Positions 52,849-62,076 are shown, counted from the first letter of the stretch. The stretch: 64,000 bases of DNA from Glaciimonas sp. PAMC28666 (GCF_016917355.1 NZ_CP070304.1:3100001-3164000), one strand, 5' to 3'. A program made the numbers and translations. The notes: generated from the sequence alone by a model not told the origin.

Positions 52849-54585
52849 ATGGACTCCACTGTAATTACTCGTAAGCAAGCCGCTACTCATGCAATTAGTA
52901 AAAGTATAAGCCGTCTCGTTGATCGATATGAAAAGGGGGACACAGCAGGAGTAGCGCAATCACTTGCTCAAATTACTGCTGTCTCCGCTGCATATGTTGC
53001 TGGAACGTTAGCCGAATTTGGCAGAAAGTTTGCCGTTTCAGGCTTGGATCAAGCAATTAGGCTTTTAGGTAAAGATCCCAGTGGCCTGGGAAAAGTACTT
53101 TTACGTATGGGGTTAATTTCTGATCCTCTAGTTGCTCAGAGGCTTACCAACGTTGGGCGCGCTTTTGGGGGCGGGGCCGCAGCCGCATATCTCGTCGATC
53201 AAGCTATTGATTGGGCGAATAAACAAAATCTAGGTGGTAAATTGTACGATGAACTTCACCCAGACGAAGCCGCCCGTGATTTCTTCACCCACTCTCGCAC
53301 CTACCGCTACGATCCGCTAGTCCTCGACCTAGACGGCGACGGCATCGAAACTGTCGGCAGCAAAAACAACGTCTACTTCGACAACAACAACGACGGTATT
53401 AAAACCGCGACAGGCTGGGTCGGCGCTGACGATGGCTTGCTCGTCATGGACCGCAACGGCAACGGCGTGATCGATAACGGAACGGAACTCTTCGGCAATT
53501 CCACCCAGCTCGACAACGGCCACACCGCCAGCGATGGTTTCGGTGCGCTGGCTGATCTGGATTCCAACCACGATGGCAAGATCGATAAAAACGACGCGAA
53601 CTGGAACCAGCTCAAAGTCTGGCGTGATCTCAATCAGGATGGCATTTCTCAAGCCAATGAATTATTCACACTGGACCAACTCGGCATCGCCAGCCTCAAC
53701 GTCAACAAAAAATCCCACAACCAAACACTCGCCAATGGTAACCAGTTAGCCGACGAGGGAACGTATACAAAAACCGACGGCAGCGCCGGTAATATGGGTG
53801 ACGTGAATTTTGAGGAAGACGCCTTCCATCGGGAGTTTACTGATGAAGTCGTGATTGCCGATAACGTCAAAGACCTGCCCGATATGCAAGGCGCAGGCAA
53901 AGTGCGCGACCTGCGCGAAGCCGCCAGCTCTTCGACATCACTGCAAGACGTTTTGGCACACTACAGCGCCGCCACCGCACGTGAAGAGCAACGCGGTTTG
54001 CTGGATCAACTGCTGTCCGATTGGGCCGACACATCCGGCATGACCAAAACCCTGCAAGAACGCGCTGGCAGTGCTTATACCGTGATCTGGAAATCGCTGG
54101 GCGGTCAGGTCATCACCAACGACGCTGCCGGTCGCGCCATCGTTGCCGCATGGGAAAAGAAGCTACATATTCTGGAAGCGTTTAACGGGCAATATTATTT
54201 TGCGATGCATAACCTGACCGGCATGGGTTACAACGGCTTCAAGATGGTCGAAGGCAAAAATGGTCAGCCGGGGACTATCACGATTAGTTTATATCCCGAA
54301 CAGGTAAATAGCCTCAATCAAGCTTATGACGCATTGCAGGAATCGATCTACGGTTCGCTGTTATTGCAGACACGGTTTAAGTCGTTGATTGATCAGATTG
54401 AATTGAAGGTGGATGCCGATGGGATGCATCTGGATAGTTTTGACGCTATTCGAAACACGCTGCATCAATACGAACGAAGCGCGCAACGAGCTCTGGTGTT
54501 AAGCAAATTGTTTAATGAGCGCCTGTTAATTGAACCGCGAGGTGGACAAAACCAAAGAGCCGAAATAAACAAGGTTGCAGCGTGA
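52849..54585 (+). CDS. FrpC-like protein with self-processing module, lacking RTX repeats
   Basis: The 578-residue protein has three parts. Residues 1-150 are unlike the second protein and include helices and an Ala/Gly-rich hydrophobic stretch (VGRAFGGGAAAAYLVDQAID, about 102-121). Residues 146-529 are a module nearly identical to one in the 2039-residue protein. It opens with RYDPLVLDLDGDGIETVG and matches the self-processing module of Neisseria FrpC, which cleaves after Asp in Asp-Pro in the presence of calcium; here that is Asp155-Pro156. EF-hand-like loops DRNGNGVIDNGTE and DLNQDGISQANE are present. Residues 530-578 are unique. There are no RTX repeats and no typical type I signal, so export is doubtful; it may be an orphan cassette. 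Confidence 0.85.
   Translation: MDSTVITRKQAATHAISKSISRLVDRYEKGDTAGVAQSLAQITAVSAAYVAGTLAEFGRKFAVSGLDQAIRLLGKDPSGLGKVLLRMGLISDPLVAQRLTNVGRAFGGGAAAAYLVDQAIDWANKQNLGGKLYDELHPDEAARDFFTHSRTYRYDPLVLDLDGDGIETVGSKNNVYFDNNNDGIKTATGWVGADDGLLVMDRNGNGVIDNGTELFGNSTQLDNGHTASDGFGALADLDSNHDGKIDKNDANWNQLKVWRDLNQDGISQANELFTLDQLGIASLNVNKKSHNQTLANGNQLADEGTYTKTDGSAGNMGDVNFEEDAFHREFTDEVVIADNVKDLPDMQGAGKVRDLREAASSSTSLQDVLAHYSAATAREEQRGLLDQLLSDWADTSGMTKTLQERAGSAYTVIWKSLGGQVITNDAAGRAIVAAWEKKLHILEAFNGQYYFAMHNLTGMGYNGFKMVEGKNGQPGTITISLYPEQVNSLNQAYDALQESIYGSLLLQTRFKSLIDQIELKVDADGMHLDSFDAIRNTLHQYERSAQRALVLSKLFNERLLIEPRGGQNQRAEINKVAA
53284..54435. repeat. 1152-bp direct repeat, copy 1 (self-processing module)
   Basis: This segment aligns with 55546-56697 at a constant offset of 2262 bp without a gap. 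I count nine amino acid differences in 384 residues. It encodes the shared module of the two FrpC-like proteins. Homologous recombination between the copies would delete the second membrane protein gene and the second N-terminal domain. Confidence 0.93.
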
Positions 54586-54631
54586 TTAGGCCTAGTCATG
54601 AAGTAAATATGGAATATCGTGAGGCCATTTT

Positions 54632-55102
54632 ATGGACATAAAAAATATCATGTCCAGAGTACTTTTATTAATAGGAGGACTATGCATTTTTCTGGCATTT
54701 TGCAACGTTTTTTATATTGCATTTTTTATTCGAGGTCCAGAATCATGGTTTCCTATAGAAATACTTTATTCAGTATTACTTGTATTTTTAGGGGCTATTT
54801 TCCCTATTTTTTTTATTTATAAAAAAAATTACATAAGCTTATCAAGATTTAATGAGTTAAGAAAAAAAATTCACGAAAAAGGACATTTTAGTAATGCCAT
54901 ATGGACTTGGATATTTATTTTTCTATTACTTGTTATGAATATACCCGGAAAGCAAAGTCTTAATCCAAGTAGATTACAGTTATTAACTGAAAGTAATATT
55001 TTTTACCTTTTTTGTGAAGTTCTTTTCTTATCTGCTTTCTGGGTTTCTACAGTCGCGATATGTATAGGATACATAAAAAAAATAGATTATCAATCAAAAT
55101 AA
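54632..55102 (+). CDS. Small AT-rich membrane protein 2, candidate immunity protein
   Basis: The 156-residue protein starts MDIKNIMSRVLLLIGGLCIF, with GAGG upstream. It has four hydrophobic segments (about residues 8-32, 41-63, 87-105 and 125-148) and polar, Lys-rich loops (RKKIHEKGHFSN). Its coding DNA is very AT-rich and differs sharply from the flanking shared module. It is related, at low level, to the protein at 52403, and it stops 17 bp before the large RTX gene. The pairing of one such gene with each toxin-like gene is the reason to suspect immunity, analogous to other pore-forming bacteriocin systems with membrane immunity proteins. No family is recognised. Confidence 0.7.
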   Translation: MDIKNIMSRVLLLIGGLCIFLAFCNVFYIAFFIRGPESWFPIEILYSVLLVFLGAIFPIFFIYKKNYISLSRFNELRKKIHEKGHFSNAIWTWIFIFLLLVMNIPGKQSLNPSRLQLLTESNIFYLFCEVLFLSAFWVSTVAICIGYIKKIDYQSK

Positions 55103-55119
55103 ATTAGCTGAGGTGTGAA

Positions 55120-58100
55120 ATGAGTATTGCGTACATTGTTACTAAATCCGGTATTCTGATTATTGACGGTTCGCCTGCGGCGATCAAAGCCATTGCGAAG
55201 GGAATGGGAAAGGACTCCCTTCCTGTAGTTGAGCATTTAGGAAAAATTGTCCAAACAGGCGACGATGCCAAAACTGTTTCTGATACCGTTTTGGACACAT
55301 TAAGAAATTCTATTGGTGGTGATTTAACAAGCCAGGTAAAACTTGTCGGTTCTTTGGGCGCTGGTGTTGCGATTGGCGAGGCAGCAGCTATTGGACTTGG
55401 GGCGCTTGCAACTGTGGTGGGTTTAGGAGTGATTGCAATACCCTTAGGAGTCGCAGCAGGTGTGGCTGGAGGTTATTGGGGATCAAAATATTACGAAGAG
55501 GCATTCGACAAATTCAATAAACTAGGCCAAGAAATCAATGACCGTTTCACCCACTCCCGCACCTACCGCTACGACCCCTTAGTCCTGGACCTCGACGGCG
55601 ACGGCATCGAAACCGTGGGCAGCAAAAACAACGTCTACTTCGACAACAACAACGACGGTATTAAAACCGCGACAGGCTGGGTCGGCGCTGACGATGGCTT
55701 GCTCGTCATGGACCGCAACGGCAACGGCGTGATCGATAACGGAACGGAACTCTTCGGCAATTCCACCCAGCTCGACAAAGGCCACACCGCCAGCGATGGT
55801 TTCGGTGCGCTGGCTGATCTGGATTCCAACCACGATGGCAAGATCGATAAAAACGACGCCAACTGGAACCAGCTCAAAGTCTGGCGTGATCTCAATCAGG
55901 ATGGCATATCTCAAGCCAATGAATTATTCACACTCGACCAACTCGGCATCGCCAGCCTCAACGTCAACAAAAAATCACATAACCAAACACTCGCCAATGG
56001 TAACCAGTTAGCCGACCAAGGTACGTACACAAAAACCGATGGTAGCAGCGGCAATATGGGTGACGTAAATTTTGAGGAAGACGCCTTCCATCGGGAGTTT
56101 ACTGATGAAGTCGTGATTGCCGATAACGTCAAAGACCTGCCCGATATGCAAGGTGCAGGCAAAGTGCGCGACCTGCGCGAAGCCGCCAGCTTGTCGACAT
56201 CACTGCAAGACGTCTTGGCACACTACAGCGCCGCCACCACACGAGAAGAACAGCGCGGCTTGCTGGATCAAATGCTGTCCGATTGGGCCGACACATCCGG
56301 CATGACTAAAACCCTGCAAGAACGCGCTGGCAGTGCTTACACCGTGATCTGGAAATCGTTAGGCGGTCAGGTCATCACCGACGACGCCGCCGGTCGCGCC
56401 ATCGTTGCCGCGTGGGAAAAGAAGCTGCATATTCTGGAAGCGTTTAACGGGCAATATTATTTTTCGATGCAGAACCTGACCGGCATGGGTTACAACGGCT
56501 TCAAGATGGTCGAAGGCAAAAATGGTCAGCCTGGGACTATCACGATTAGTTTATATCCCGAACAGGTAAACAGTCTCAATCAAGCTTATGACGCATTGCA
56601 GGAATCGATCTACGGTTCGTTATTGTTGCAGACACGGTTTAAATCGTTGATTGATCAGATTGAATTGAAGGTGGATGCCGATGGGATGCATCTGGATTAT
56701 GGTGCGCTGGAAAAACACTTCAAGGCAGCGATTGCGGCGGATGGCATAAAGGGGTTGTACGATTTGATCGATTTTAATCGGGCAGCCGGAAGTGCGATGC
56801 ATGATTTTAACTGGATTGGAGCTGAGTTGATTGGGAGGGGGCTATCTGCATCGGATGCGTCACCCGAATTACAAAAGCTGTTTGCTGAATTAAAGCTTGC
56901 ACTAAATAAAAAGGGAACACAAAAAAGCGATCTGATTATCGGCGGCTCTGGAAACGATACTTTGGATGGCTACGCGGGTAACGATGTCATGCTAGGAGGA
57001 CGGGGTGACGATACGTTAAACGGCGGTGAGGGCGATGACACGCTAAGTGGTAATGCTGGTGACGATCGCCTCAACGGTGGGGAAGATAATGACACTTTAC
57101 TAGGTGGCGCTGGCAACGATACGTTAAGCGGCGGCGCTGGAAGCGACATTCTGACCGGTGGCAAAGGTGACGATACGCTTGAGGGTGGAACGGGCAATGA
57201 TGTCCTGAGCGGCGGTGAAGGAAACGATACGCTCAGCGGGGATTATGGTAATGATATTTTGGACGGTGGCAAAGGCGACGATATGCTGGTTGGCGGTGAA
57301 GGTAAAGATGTTTATCGGTTTAGTGTCGGAGATGGAAATGACTCGATCAATAACTATGATTACCTTACCGGTCGTAACGATGTGATCGTTTTTACGGATG
57401 TCAATTCCGATGCTTTAAACGGTTTGCGGCGGGTCAAGGACGACCTGATCATAGATTACGGCAACGGAGATAGCATCAAGATCAATAACTTTTATATCTA
57501 TCACTATCAAATCAATCAGTTTCAGTTTGCTGATGGCAAGACGTGGAATGGCATAGAGTTGTTGGCGGCATATCCGATTGTGCTCACGGACGGTGCGGAT
57601 AGCGCCAGTTTTACAGGCGCTCCAGAAACGATCCATGCCGGTGCCGGTAACGATTATATTAGTGGGTATGCCGGCGACGATGTGATCGATGGTGCTGCTG
57701 GTGACGATGTATTGTTGGGTGGCGAAGGTAACGATGTGCTGGATGGCGGAGATGGAAGTGATCGGCTTGAGGGCGGAACTGGCAATGATGTCCTGAACGG
57801 CGGTAAAGGAAACGATACGCTCAGCGGGGATTATGGTAATGATATTTTGGACGGTGGCAAAGGCGACGATAGGCTGATTGGCGGTGAAGGTAAAGATGTT
57901 TATCGGTTTAGTGTCGGAGATGGAAATGACTCGATCAATAACTATGATTACCTTACCGGTCGTAACGATGTGATCGTTTTTACGGATGTCAATTCCGATG
58001 CTTTAAACGGTTTGCGGCGGGTAAAGGACGACCTGATCATAGATTACGGCAACGGAGATAGCATCAAGATCAATAACTTTTATATCTATCACTATCAAAT

Positions 58101-61100
58101 CGATCAGTTTCAGTTTGCTGATGGCAAGACGTGGAATGGCATACAGTTGTTGGCGGCATATCCGATTGTGCTCACGGACGGTGCGGATAGCGCCAGTTTT
58201 ACAGGCGCTTCAGAAACGATCCATGCCGGTGCCGGTAACGATTATATTAGTGGGTATGCCGGTGACGATGTGATCGATGGTGCTGCTGGTGACGATGTAT
58301 TGTTGGGTGGCGAAGGTAACGATGTGCTGGATGGCGGAGATGGAAGTGATCGGCTTGAGGGCGGAACTGGCAATGATGTCCTGAACGGCGGTAAAGGAAA
58401 CGATACGCTCAGCGGGGATTATGGTAATGATATTTTGGACGGTGGCAAAGGCGACGATAGGCTGATTGGCGGTGAAGGTAAAGATGTTTATCGGTTTAGT
58501 GTCGGAGATGGAAATGACTCGATCAATAACTATGATTACCTTACCGGTCGTAACGATGTGATCGTTTTTACGGATGTCAATTCCGATGCTTTAAACGGCT
58601 TGCGGCGGGTCAAGGACGACCTGATCATAGATTACGGCAACGGAGATAGCATCAAGATCAATAACTTTTATATCTATCACTATCAAATCGATCAGTTTCA
58701 GTTTGCTGATGGCAAGACGTGGAATGGCATACAGTTGTTGGCGGCATATCCGATTGTGCTCACGGACGGTGCGGATAGCGCCAGTTTTACAGGCGCTTCA
58801 GAAACGATCCATGCCGGTGCCGGTAACGATTATATTAGTGGGTATGCCGGTGACGATGTGATCGATGGTGCTGCTGGTGACGATGTATTGTTGGGTGGCG
58901 AAGGTAACGATGTGCTGGATGGCGGAGATGGAAGTGATCGGCTTGAGGGCGGAACTGGCAATGATGTCCTGAACGGCGGTAAAGGAAACGATACGCTCAG
59001 CGGGGATTATGGTAATGATATTTTGGACGGTGGCAAAGGCGACGATAGGCTGATTGGCGGTGAAGGTAAAGATGTTTATCGGTTTAGTGTCGGAGATGGA
59101 AATGACTCGATCAATAACTATGATTACCTTACCGGTCGTAACGATGTGATCGTTTTTACGGATGTCAATTCCGATGCTTTAAACGGCTTGCGGCGGGTAA
59201 AGGACGACCTGATCATAGATTACGGCAACGGAGATAGCATCAAGATCAATAACTTTTATATCTATCACTATCAAATCAATCAGTTTCAGTTTGCTGATGG
59301 CAAGACGTGGAATGGCATACAGTTGTTGGCGGCATATCCGATTGTGCTGACAGATGACGGCAAGAAGAATTTTACGAATGCATCCGAAACTATCCGTGCC
59401 GGTATGGGCGAAGACGTCATTTCCGGCTATGGCGGTGATGATGTGATCTACGGCGGTGCGGGCGACGACACGCTGGATGGTGATTGGGGTAACGATAAAT
59501 TGTTTGGCGGAATTGGCAACGACAAGCTGGACGGTGGCTCGGATGACGACTTGCTGGACGGTGGGGAGGGCAATGACTGGCTTGATGGTGGCTCCGGCGA
59601 TGACGTGCTGGACGGCGGAGAAGGAAACGATACGTTAATTGGAGGCGGCGACAACGATATCCTTAATGGCGGTAAAGGCGACGACAAGCTAATTGGCGGT
59701 GGTGGTAAAGATATCTACCGATTTAGTGTCGGTGATGGTAATGATACGATCAATAACTATGATTACGTTACCGGTCTTGCCGATGTGATCGTCTTTAGGG
59801 ATGTCAATTCTGATGCTTTAAACGGTCTGCGGCGGGTCAAGGACGGCCTGATCATAGATTACGGAAACGGGGACAGCGTCACGATCAATAATTTTTATAG
59901 CTATAACTATCAAATCAATCAGTTTCAGTTCGCCGATGGCAAGTTATTGACCGGAACCCAATTACTATCGGTTTATCCAATTGTACTGATAGGTGAGGGT
60001 AACTATAGTTTTACCAATGCATCGGAAACTATTTATGCCGATACGGGCGATGATGTTATTTCCGGCAATGGGGGTGATGACACTATCGATGGTGGTGCTG
60101 GTAACGATACCCTCTGCGGAAATGTCGGCAACGATTTTTTGTCGGGGGGGAGGGGAAATGATAAATTAAGCGGGGGAAGTGGGAACGACGTGTTGGACGG
60201 CGGGGAAGGAAGCGATACGTTAAGCGGGACCGATGGCAACGACATCTTAACCGGCGGAAAGGGTGAGGACAAACTAAATGGTGGTACTGGCAGCGATACC
60301 TACATCTTTAGTCGCGGCGACGGATGCGATACGATCGACAACTACGATTATGGCACTGATTTCCGTGGCGGCGGTCGCATTGACGTAATCAAATTCACAG
60401 ACGTGAATTCCGATGCATTGGATGGATTACGACGCGTCAATAGCAACCTGATCATCGACTACGGCAACGGCGACAGCATCACGATTAGCAACTATTTTTC
60501 TAGCGCGAACTATCAAATCAATCAGTTTCAATTCGCCGACGGCAAGACATTAACCGGTAGCCAATTGGTATCTGCGTATCCAATTGAACCGTTAGACAGC
60601 GCACGCACGCTAAGCGCGCCGCTTGCTAGGGAATCAATCTACGTCGATTCGACGGAGGGGTATTACTACGGCCATGACCCTATCGAGCGAACTAGTGCTC
60701 GTGCCTCAAATAAAGCTCTGCAAGGCGGCGATCAACGCAATCCCGTGGATGGTGCCGGTCACACAAAGGACACACTGACGCAGGAGGAGCGGGTTCGCTG
60801 CGTTGAACTGGTTTTTGGTAAATCAGGCGACAAGGCAGAGCTTGCTGCGGCCCGATATAAAAACACCGTTGAGAATTGGTTCACTAAAACGCCTTTTCGG
60901 CTCGACCCAGCCTCGACGGTGGACAGTGAAAACGCGGGGGACGTTAATTCTGCGTCGCCGGATAAACTTCATGATAAGAACTCCGGGCCATCCCGGCTTG
61001 GTGGCGCTGCGCTCCAGTTTGATCCGGCGCGTGAAACGCCGCGGGGCATGGATAAGTGGGCTTTGTCGGCGGTGTTGCTGGATTTACATCTGAAGAGTAG

Positions 61101-61239
61101 CGATGCTGCTGCCCTTGGTGGGGATCTGGTGAGTCACTATGCCAGGAATAGTCAGGGCGCGGGTAGTCCGGTGACGCCAGCTACAGCAATGTTAGCGACG
61201 CCTGATTTCGGTGTCGTTGATCATCATCGGCGGGGTTAG
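55120..61239 (+). CDS. Large RTX protein with glycine-zipper N terminus and self-processing module
   Basis: The 2039-residue protein has GAGGTG before its ATG. Residues 1-145 are unique and include a hydrophobic glycine-zipper stretch (LGAGVAIGEAAAIGLGALA, then VVGLGVIAIPLGVAAGVAGG, about 79-118), as in pore-forming or membrane-inserting proteins. The FrpC-like self-processing module starts near Asp152-Pro153 (RYDPLVLDLDGDG) and runs to about residue 526. From about 610 onward, GGxGxDxLx calcium-binding repeats alternate with six HCBP-related modules (GDGNDSINNYDYLTG and FADGKTWNG), followed by a C-terminal region with MDKWALSAVLLDLHLK and ALGGDLVSHYAR that should hold the type I export signal. 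Probable cargo of the HlyBD-like exporter; toxin function is inferred. Confidence 0.9.
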   Translation: MSIAYIVTKSGILIIDGSPAAIKAIAKGMGKDSLPVVEHLGKIVQTGDDAKTVSDTVLDTLRNSIGGDLTSQVKLVGSLGAGVAIGEAAAIGLGALATVVGLGVIAIPLGVAAGVAGGYWGSKYYEEAFDKFNKLGQEINDRFTHSRTYRYDPLVLDLDGDGIETVGSKNNVYFDNNNDGIKTATGWVGADDGLLVMDRNGNGVIDNGTELFGNSTQLDKGHTASDGFGALADLDSNHDGKIDKNDANWNQLKVWRDLNQDGISQANELFTLDQLGIASLNVNKKSHNQTLANGNQLADQGTYTKTDGSSGNMGDVNFEEDAFHREFTDEVVIADNVKDLPDMQGAGKVRDLREAASLSTSLQDVLAHYSAATTREEQRGLLDQMLSDWADTSGMTKTLQERAGSAYTVIWKSLGGQVITDDAAGRAIVAAWEKKLHILEAFNGQYYFSMQNLTGMGYNGFKMVEGKNGQPGTITISLYPEQVNSLNQAYDALQESIYGSLLLQTRFKSLIDQIELKVDADGMHLDYGALEKHFKAAIAADGIKGLYDLIDFNRAAGSAMHDFNWIGAELIGRGLSASDASPELQKLFAELKLALNKKGTQKSDLIIGGSGNDTLDGYAGNDVMLGGRGDDTLNGGEGDDTLSGNAGDDRLNGGEDNDTLLGGAGNDTLSGGAGSDILTGGKGDDTLEGGTGNDVLSGGEGNDTLSGDYGNDILDGGKGDDMLVGGEGKDVYRFSVGDGNDSINNYDYLTGRNDVIVFTDVNSDALNGLRRVKDDLIIDYGNGDSIKINNFYIYHYQINQFQFADGKTWNGIELLAAYPIVLTDGADSASFTGAPETIHAGAGNDYISGYAGDDVIDGAAGDDVLLGGEGNDVLDGGDGSDRLEGGTGNDVLNGGKGNDTLSGDYGNDILDGGKGDDRLIGGEGKDVYRFSVGDGNDSINNYDYLTGRNDVIVFTDVNSDALNGLRRVKDDLIIDYGNGDSIKINNFYIYHYQIDQFQFADGKTWNGIQLLAAYPIVLTDGADSASFTGASETIHAGAGNDYISGYAGDDVIDGAAGDDVLLGGEGNDVLDGGDGSDRLEGGTGNDVLNGGKGNDTLSGDYGNDILDGGKGDDRLIGGEGKDVYRFSVGDGNDSINNYDYLTGRNDVIVFTDVNSDALNGLRRVKDDLIIDYGNGDSIKINNFYIYHYQIDQFQFADGKTWNGIQLLAAYPIVLTDGADSASFTGASETIHAGAGNDYISGYAGDDVIDGAAGDDVLLGGEGNDVLDGGDGSDRLEGGTGNDVLNGGKGNDTLSGDYGNDILDGGKGDDRLIGGEGKDVYRFSVGDGNDSINNYDYLTGRNDVIVFTDVNSDALNGLRRVKDDLIIDYGNGDSIKINNFYIYHYQINQFQFADGKTWNGIQLLAAYPIVLTDDGKKNFTNASETIRAGMGEDVISGYGGDDVIYGGAGDDTLDGDWGNDKLFGGIGNDKLDGGSDDDLLDGGEGNDWLDGGSGDDVLDGGEGNDTLIGGGDNDILNGGKGDDKLIGGGGKDIYRFSVGDGNDTINNYDYVTGLADVIVFRDVNSDALNGLRRVKDGLIIDYGNGDSVTINNFYSYNYQINQFQFADGKLLTGTQLLSVYPIVLIGEGNYSFTNASETIYADTGDDVISGNGGDDTIDGGAGNDTLCGNVGNDFLSGGRGNDKLSGGSGNDVLDGGEGSDTLSGTDGNDILTGGKGEDKLNGGTGSDTYIFSRGDGCDTIDNYDYGTDFRGGGRIDVIKFTDVNSDALDGLRRVNSNLIIDYGNGDSITISNYFSSANYQINQFQFADGKTLTGSQLVSAYPIEPLDSARTLSAPLARESIYVDSTEGYYYGHDPIERTSARASNKALQGGDQRNPVDGAGHTKDTLTQEERVRCVELVFGKSGDKAELAAARYKNTVENWFTKTPFRLDPASTVDSENAGDVNSASPDKLHDKNSGPSRLGGAALQFDPARETPRGMDKWALSAVLLDLHLKSSDAAALGGDLVSHYARNSQGAGSPVTPATAMLATPDFGVVDHHRRG
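55546..56697. repeat. 1152-bp direct repeat, copy 2 (self-processing module)
   Basis: Second copy of the repeat at 53284-54435, here fused to the RTX part. After 56697 the two genes diverge: the first ends within 150 bp, while this one goes on into the repeat region. Confidence 0.93.
57307..59352. repeat. 588-bp tandem repeats inside the RTX gene
   Basis: The motif GATGTTTATCGG recurs at 57307, 57895, 58483 and 59071, giving a period of 588 bp (196 residues). The first three copies are complete and nearly identical at DNA level; the fourth is partial and breaks off near 59350. Each unit carries one HCBP-related module and one block of RTX nonapeptides. More diverged copies of the HCBP-related module follow near 59706 and 60297. 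Such arrays expand and contract by recombination. Confidence 0.93.
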
Positions 61240-61336
61240 GATTTTTTGCTGGCCGACCGCCAGTCATCGGCGGATGATGGACCTCGGCGGGGTACCGCGT
61301 ACCGTGGACACCAATCGGCAATCAGTAAACCACCGT

Positions 61337-62008
61337 TTAGTTCAACAGTCGCGCTAATTCGACCGCGGTCTTCACATGCATTTTGTCAAAAATATGGGCG
61401 CGGTGGACTTCCACTGTGCGCATGCTGATGCCAAGCTGGTCGGCGATGACTTTGTTCATTTTTCCGATGAGTATCAGGTCTAATACTGCCCGTTCTCGGA
61501 TGGATAGGTTGGCGAGGCGGGCGTCAATGACGCTTCGTGCAATGGCTGCGCGTGAAGAGAACAGAGCTTCTTGTACCCGGTCCATCAATTTATTGTCATT
61601 GAACGGCTTTTCGAAAAAATCGAATGCGCCGCGCTTGAGGGTATCGACTGCCATGGGAACATCGCCGTGGCCGGTCAAAAAGATGATTGGATAACGTTGC
61701 GTGAGTTTTTTTGCAGTCAATATGTCGAATAACGCAACGCCGCTCATGCCAGGCATTCGAACGTCAACTAACAGGCAATCGCCTTCGGCGGTCTGGGCGT
61801 CACTTTTATGCAAACCGGAACTCGCAGTGCCGATCGCAGCCGCAGCATTGGTTGACTTTTCAGTTGCGGCGGCTTCGTTGGTGGCGATATCAAGTGATGC
61901 CAGAAAATGTTGCGCGCTGGAATAACTCAGGGCGGGAATGGCGCGTGATTGCGCGAGCCAGCTTAAGGCGTCGCGGATTACTTCTTCGTCGTCAATGATA
62001 TGCAGCAT
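61337..62008 (-). CDS. dctR: FixJ/DctR-type response regulator
   Basis: The 223-residue protein has a receiver domain (MLHIIDDEEVIRDALSWLAQ, phosphoacceptor Asp in CLLVDVRMPGMSGVALF, then IIFLTGHGDVPMAVDTLKRG and the Lys in FFEKPFNDNKL) and a LuxR-type helix-turn-helix (SIRERAVLDLILIGKMNKVI followed by ADQLGISMRTVEVHRAHIF). It lacks a normal-length first loop: an insertion of about 25 residues, rich in Ala, Thr and Ser (NEAAATEKSTNAAAAIG), interrupts the receiver between its second strand and the phosphorylation site. It is transcribed after the histidine kinase gene. DctR responds to C4-dicarboxylates in related bacteria; the inducer here is inferred. Confidence 0.88.
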   Translation of the reverse strand: MLHIIDDEEVIRDALSWLAQSRAIPALSYSSAQHFLASLDIATNEAAATEKSTNAAAAIGTASSGLHKSDAQTAEGDCLLVDVRMPGMSGVALFDILTAKKLTQRYPIIFLTGHGDVPMAVDTLKRGAFDFFEKPFNDNKLMDRVQEALFSSRAAIARSVIDARLANLSIRERAVLDLILIGKMNKVIADQLGISMRTVEVHRAHIFDKMHVKTAVELARLLN

Positions 62009-62076
62009 AGTAATCTATTCGTTATTTTCGGATTTACGCAAAATAGCCAGAGCTCCGTCTTGCCTCACAGTATCGT

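Noticed and set aside
57415-60272. Open frames antisense to the RTX repeats (Pro/Ser/Leu-rich products)
   Set aside because: They are reverse readings of Gly/Asp repeats and have no independent support.
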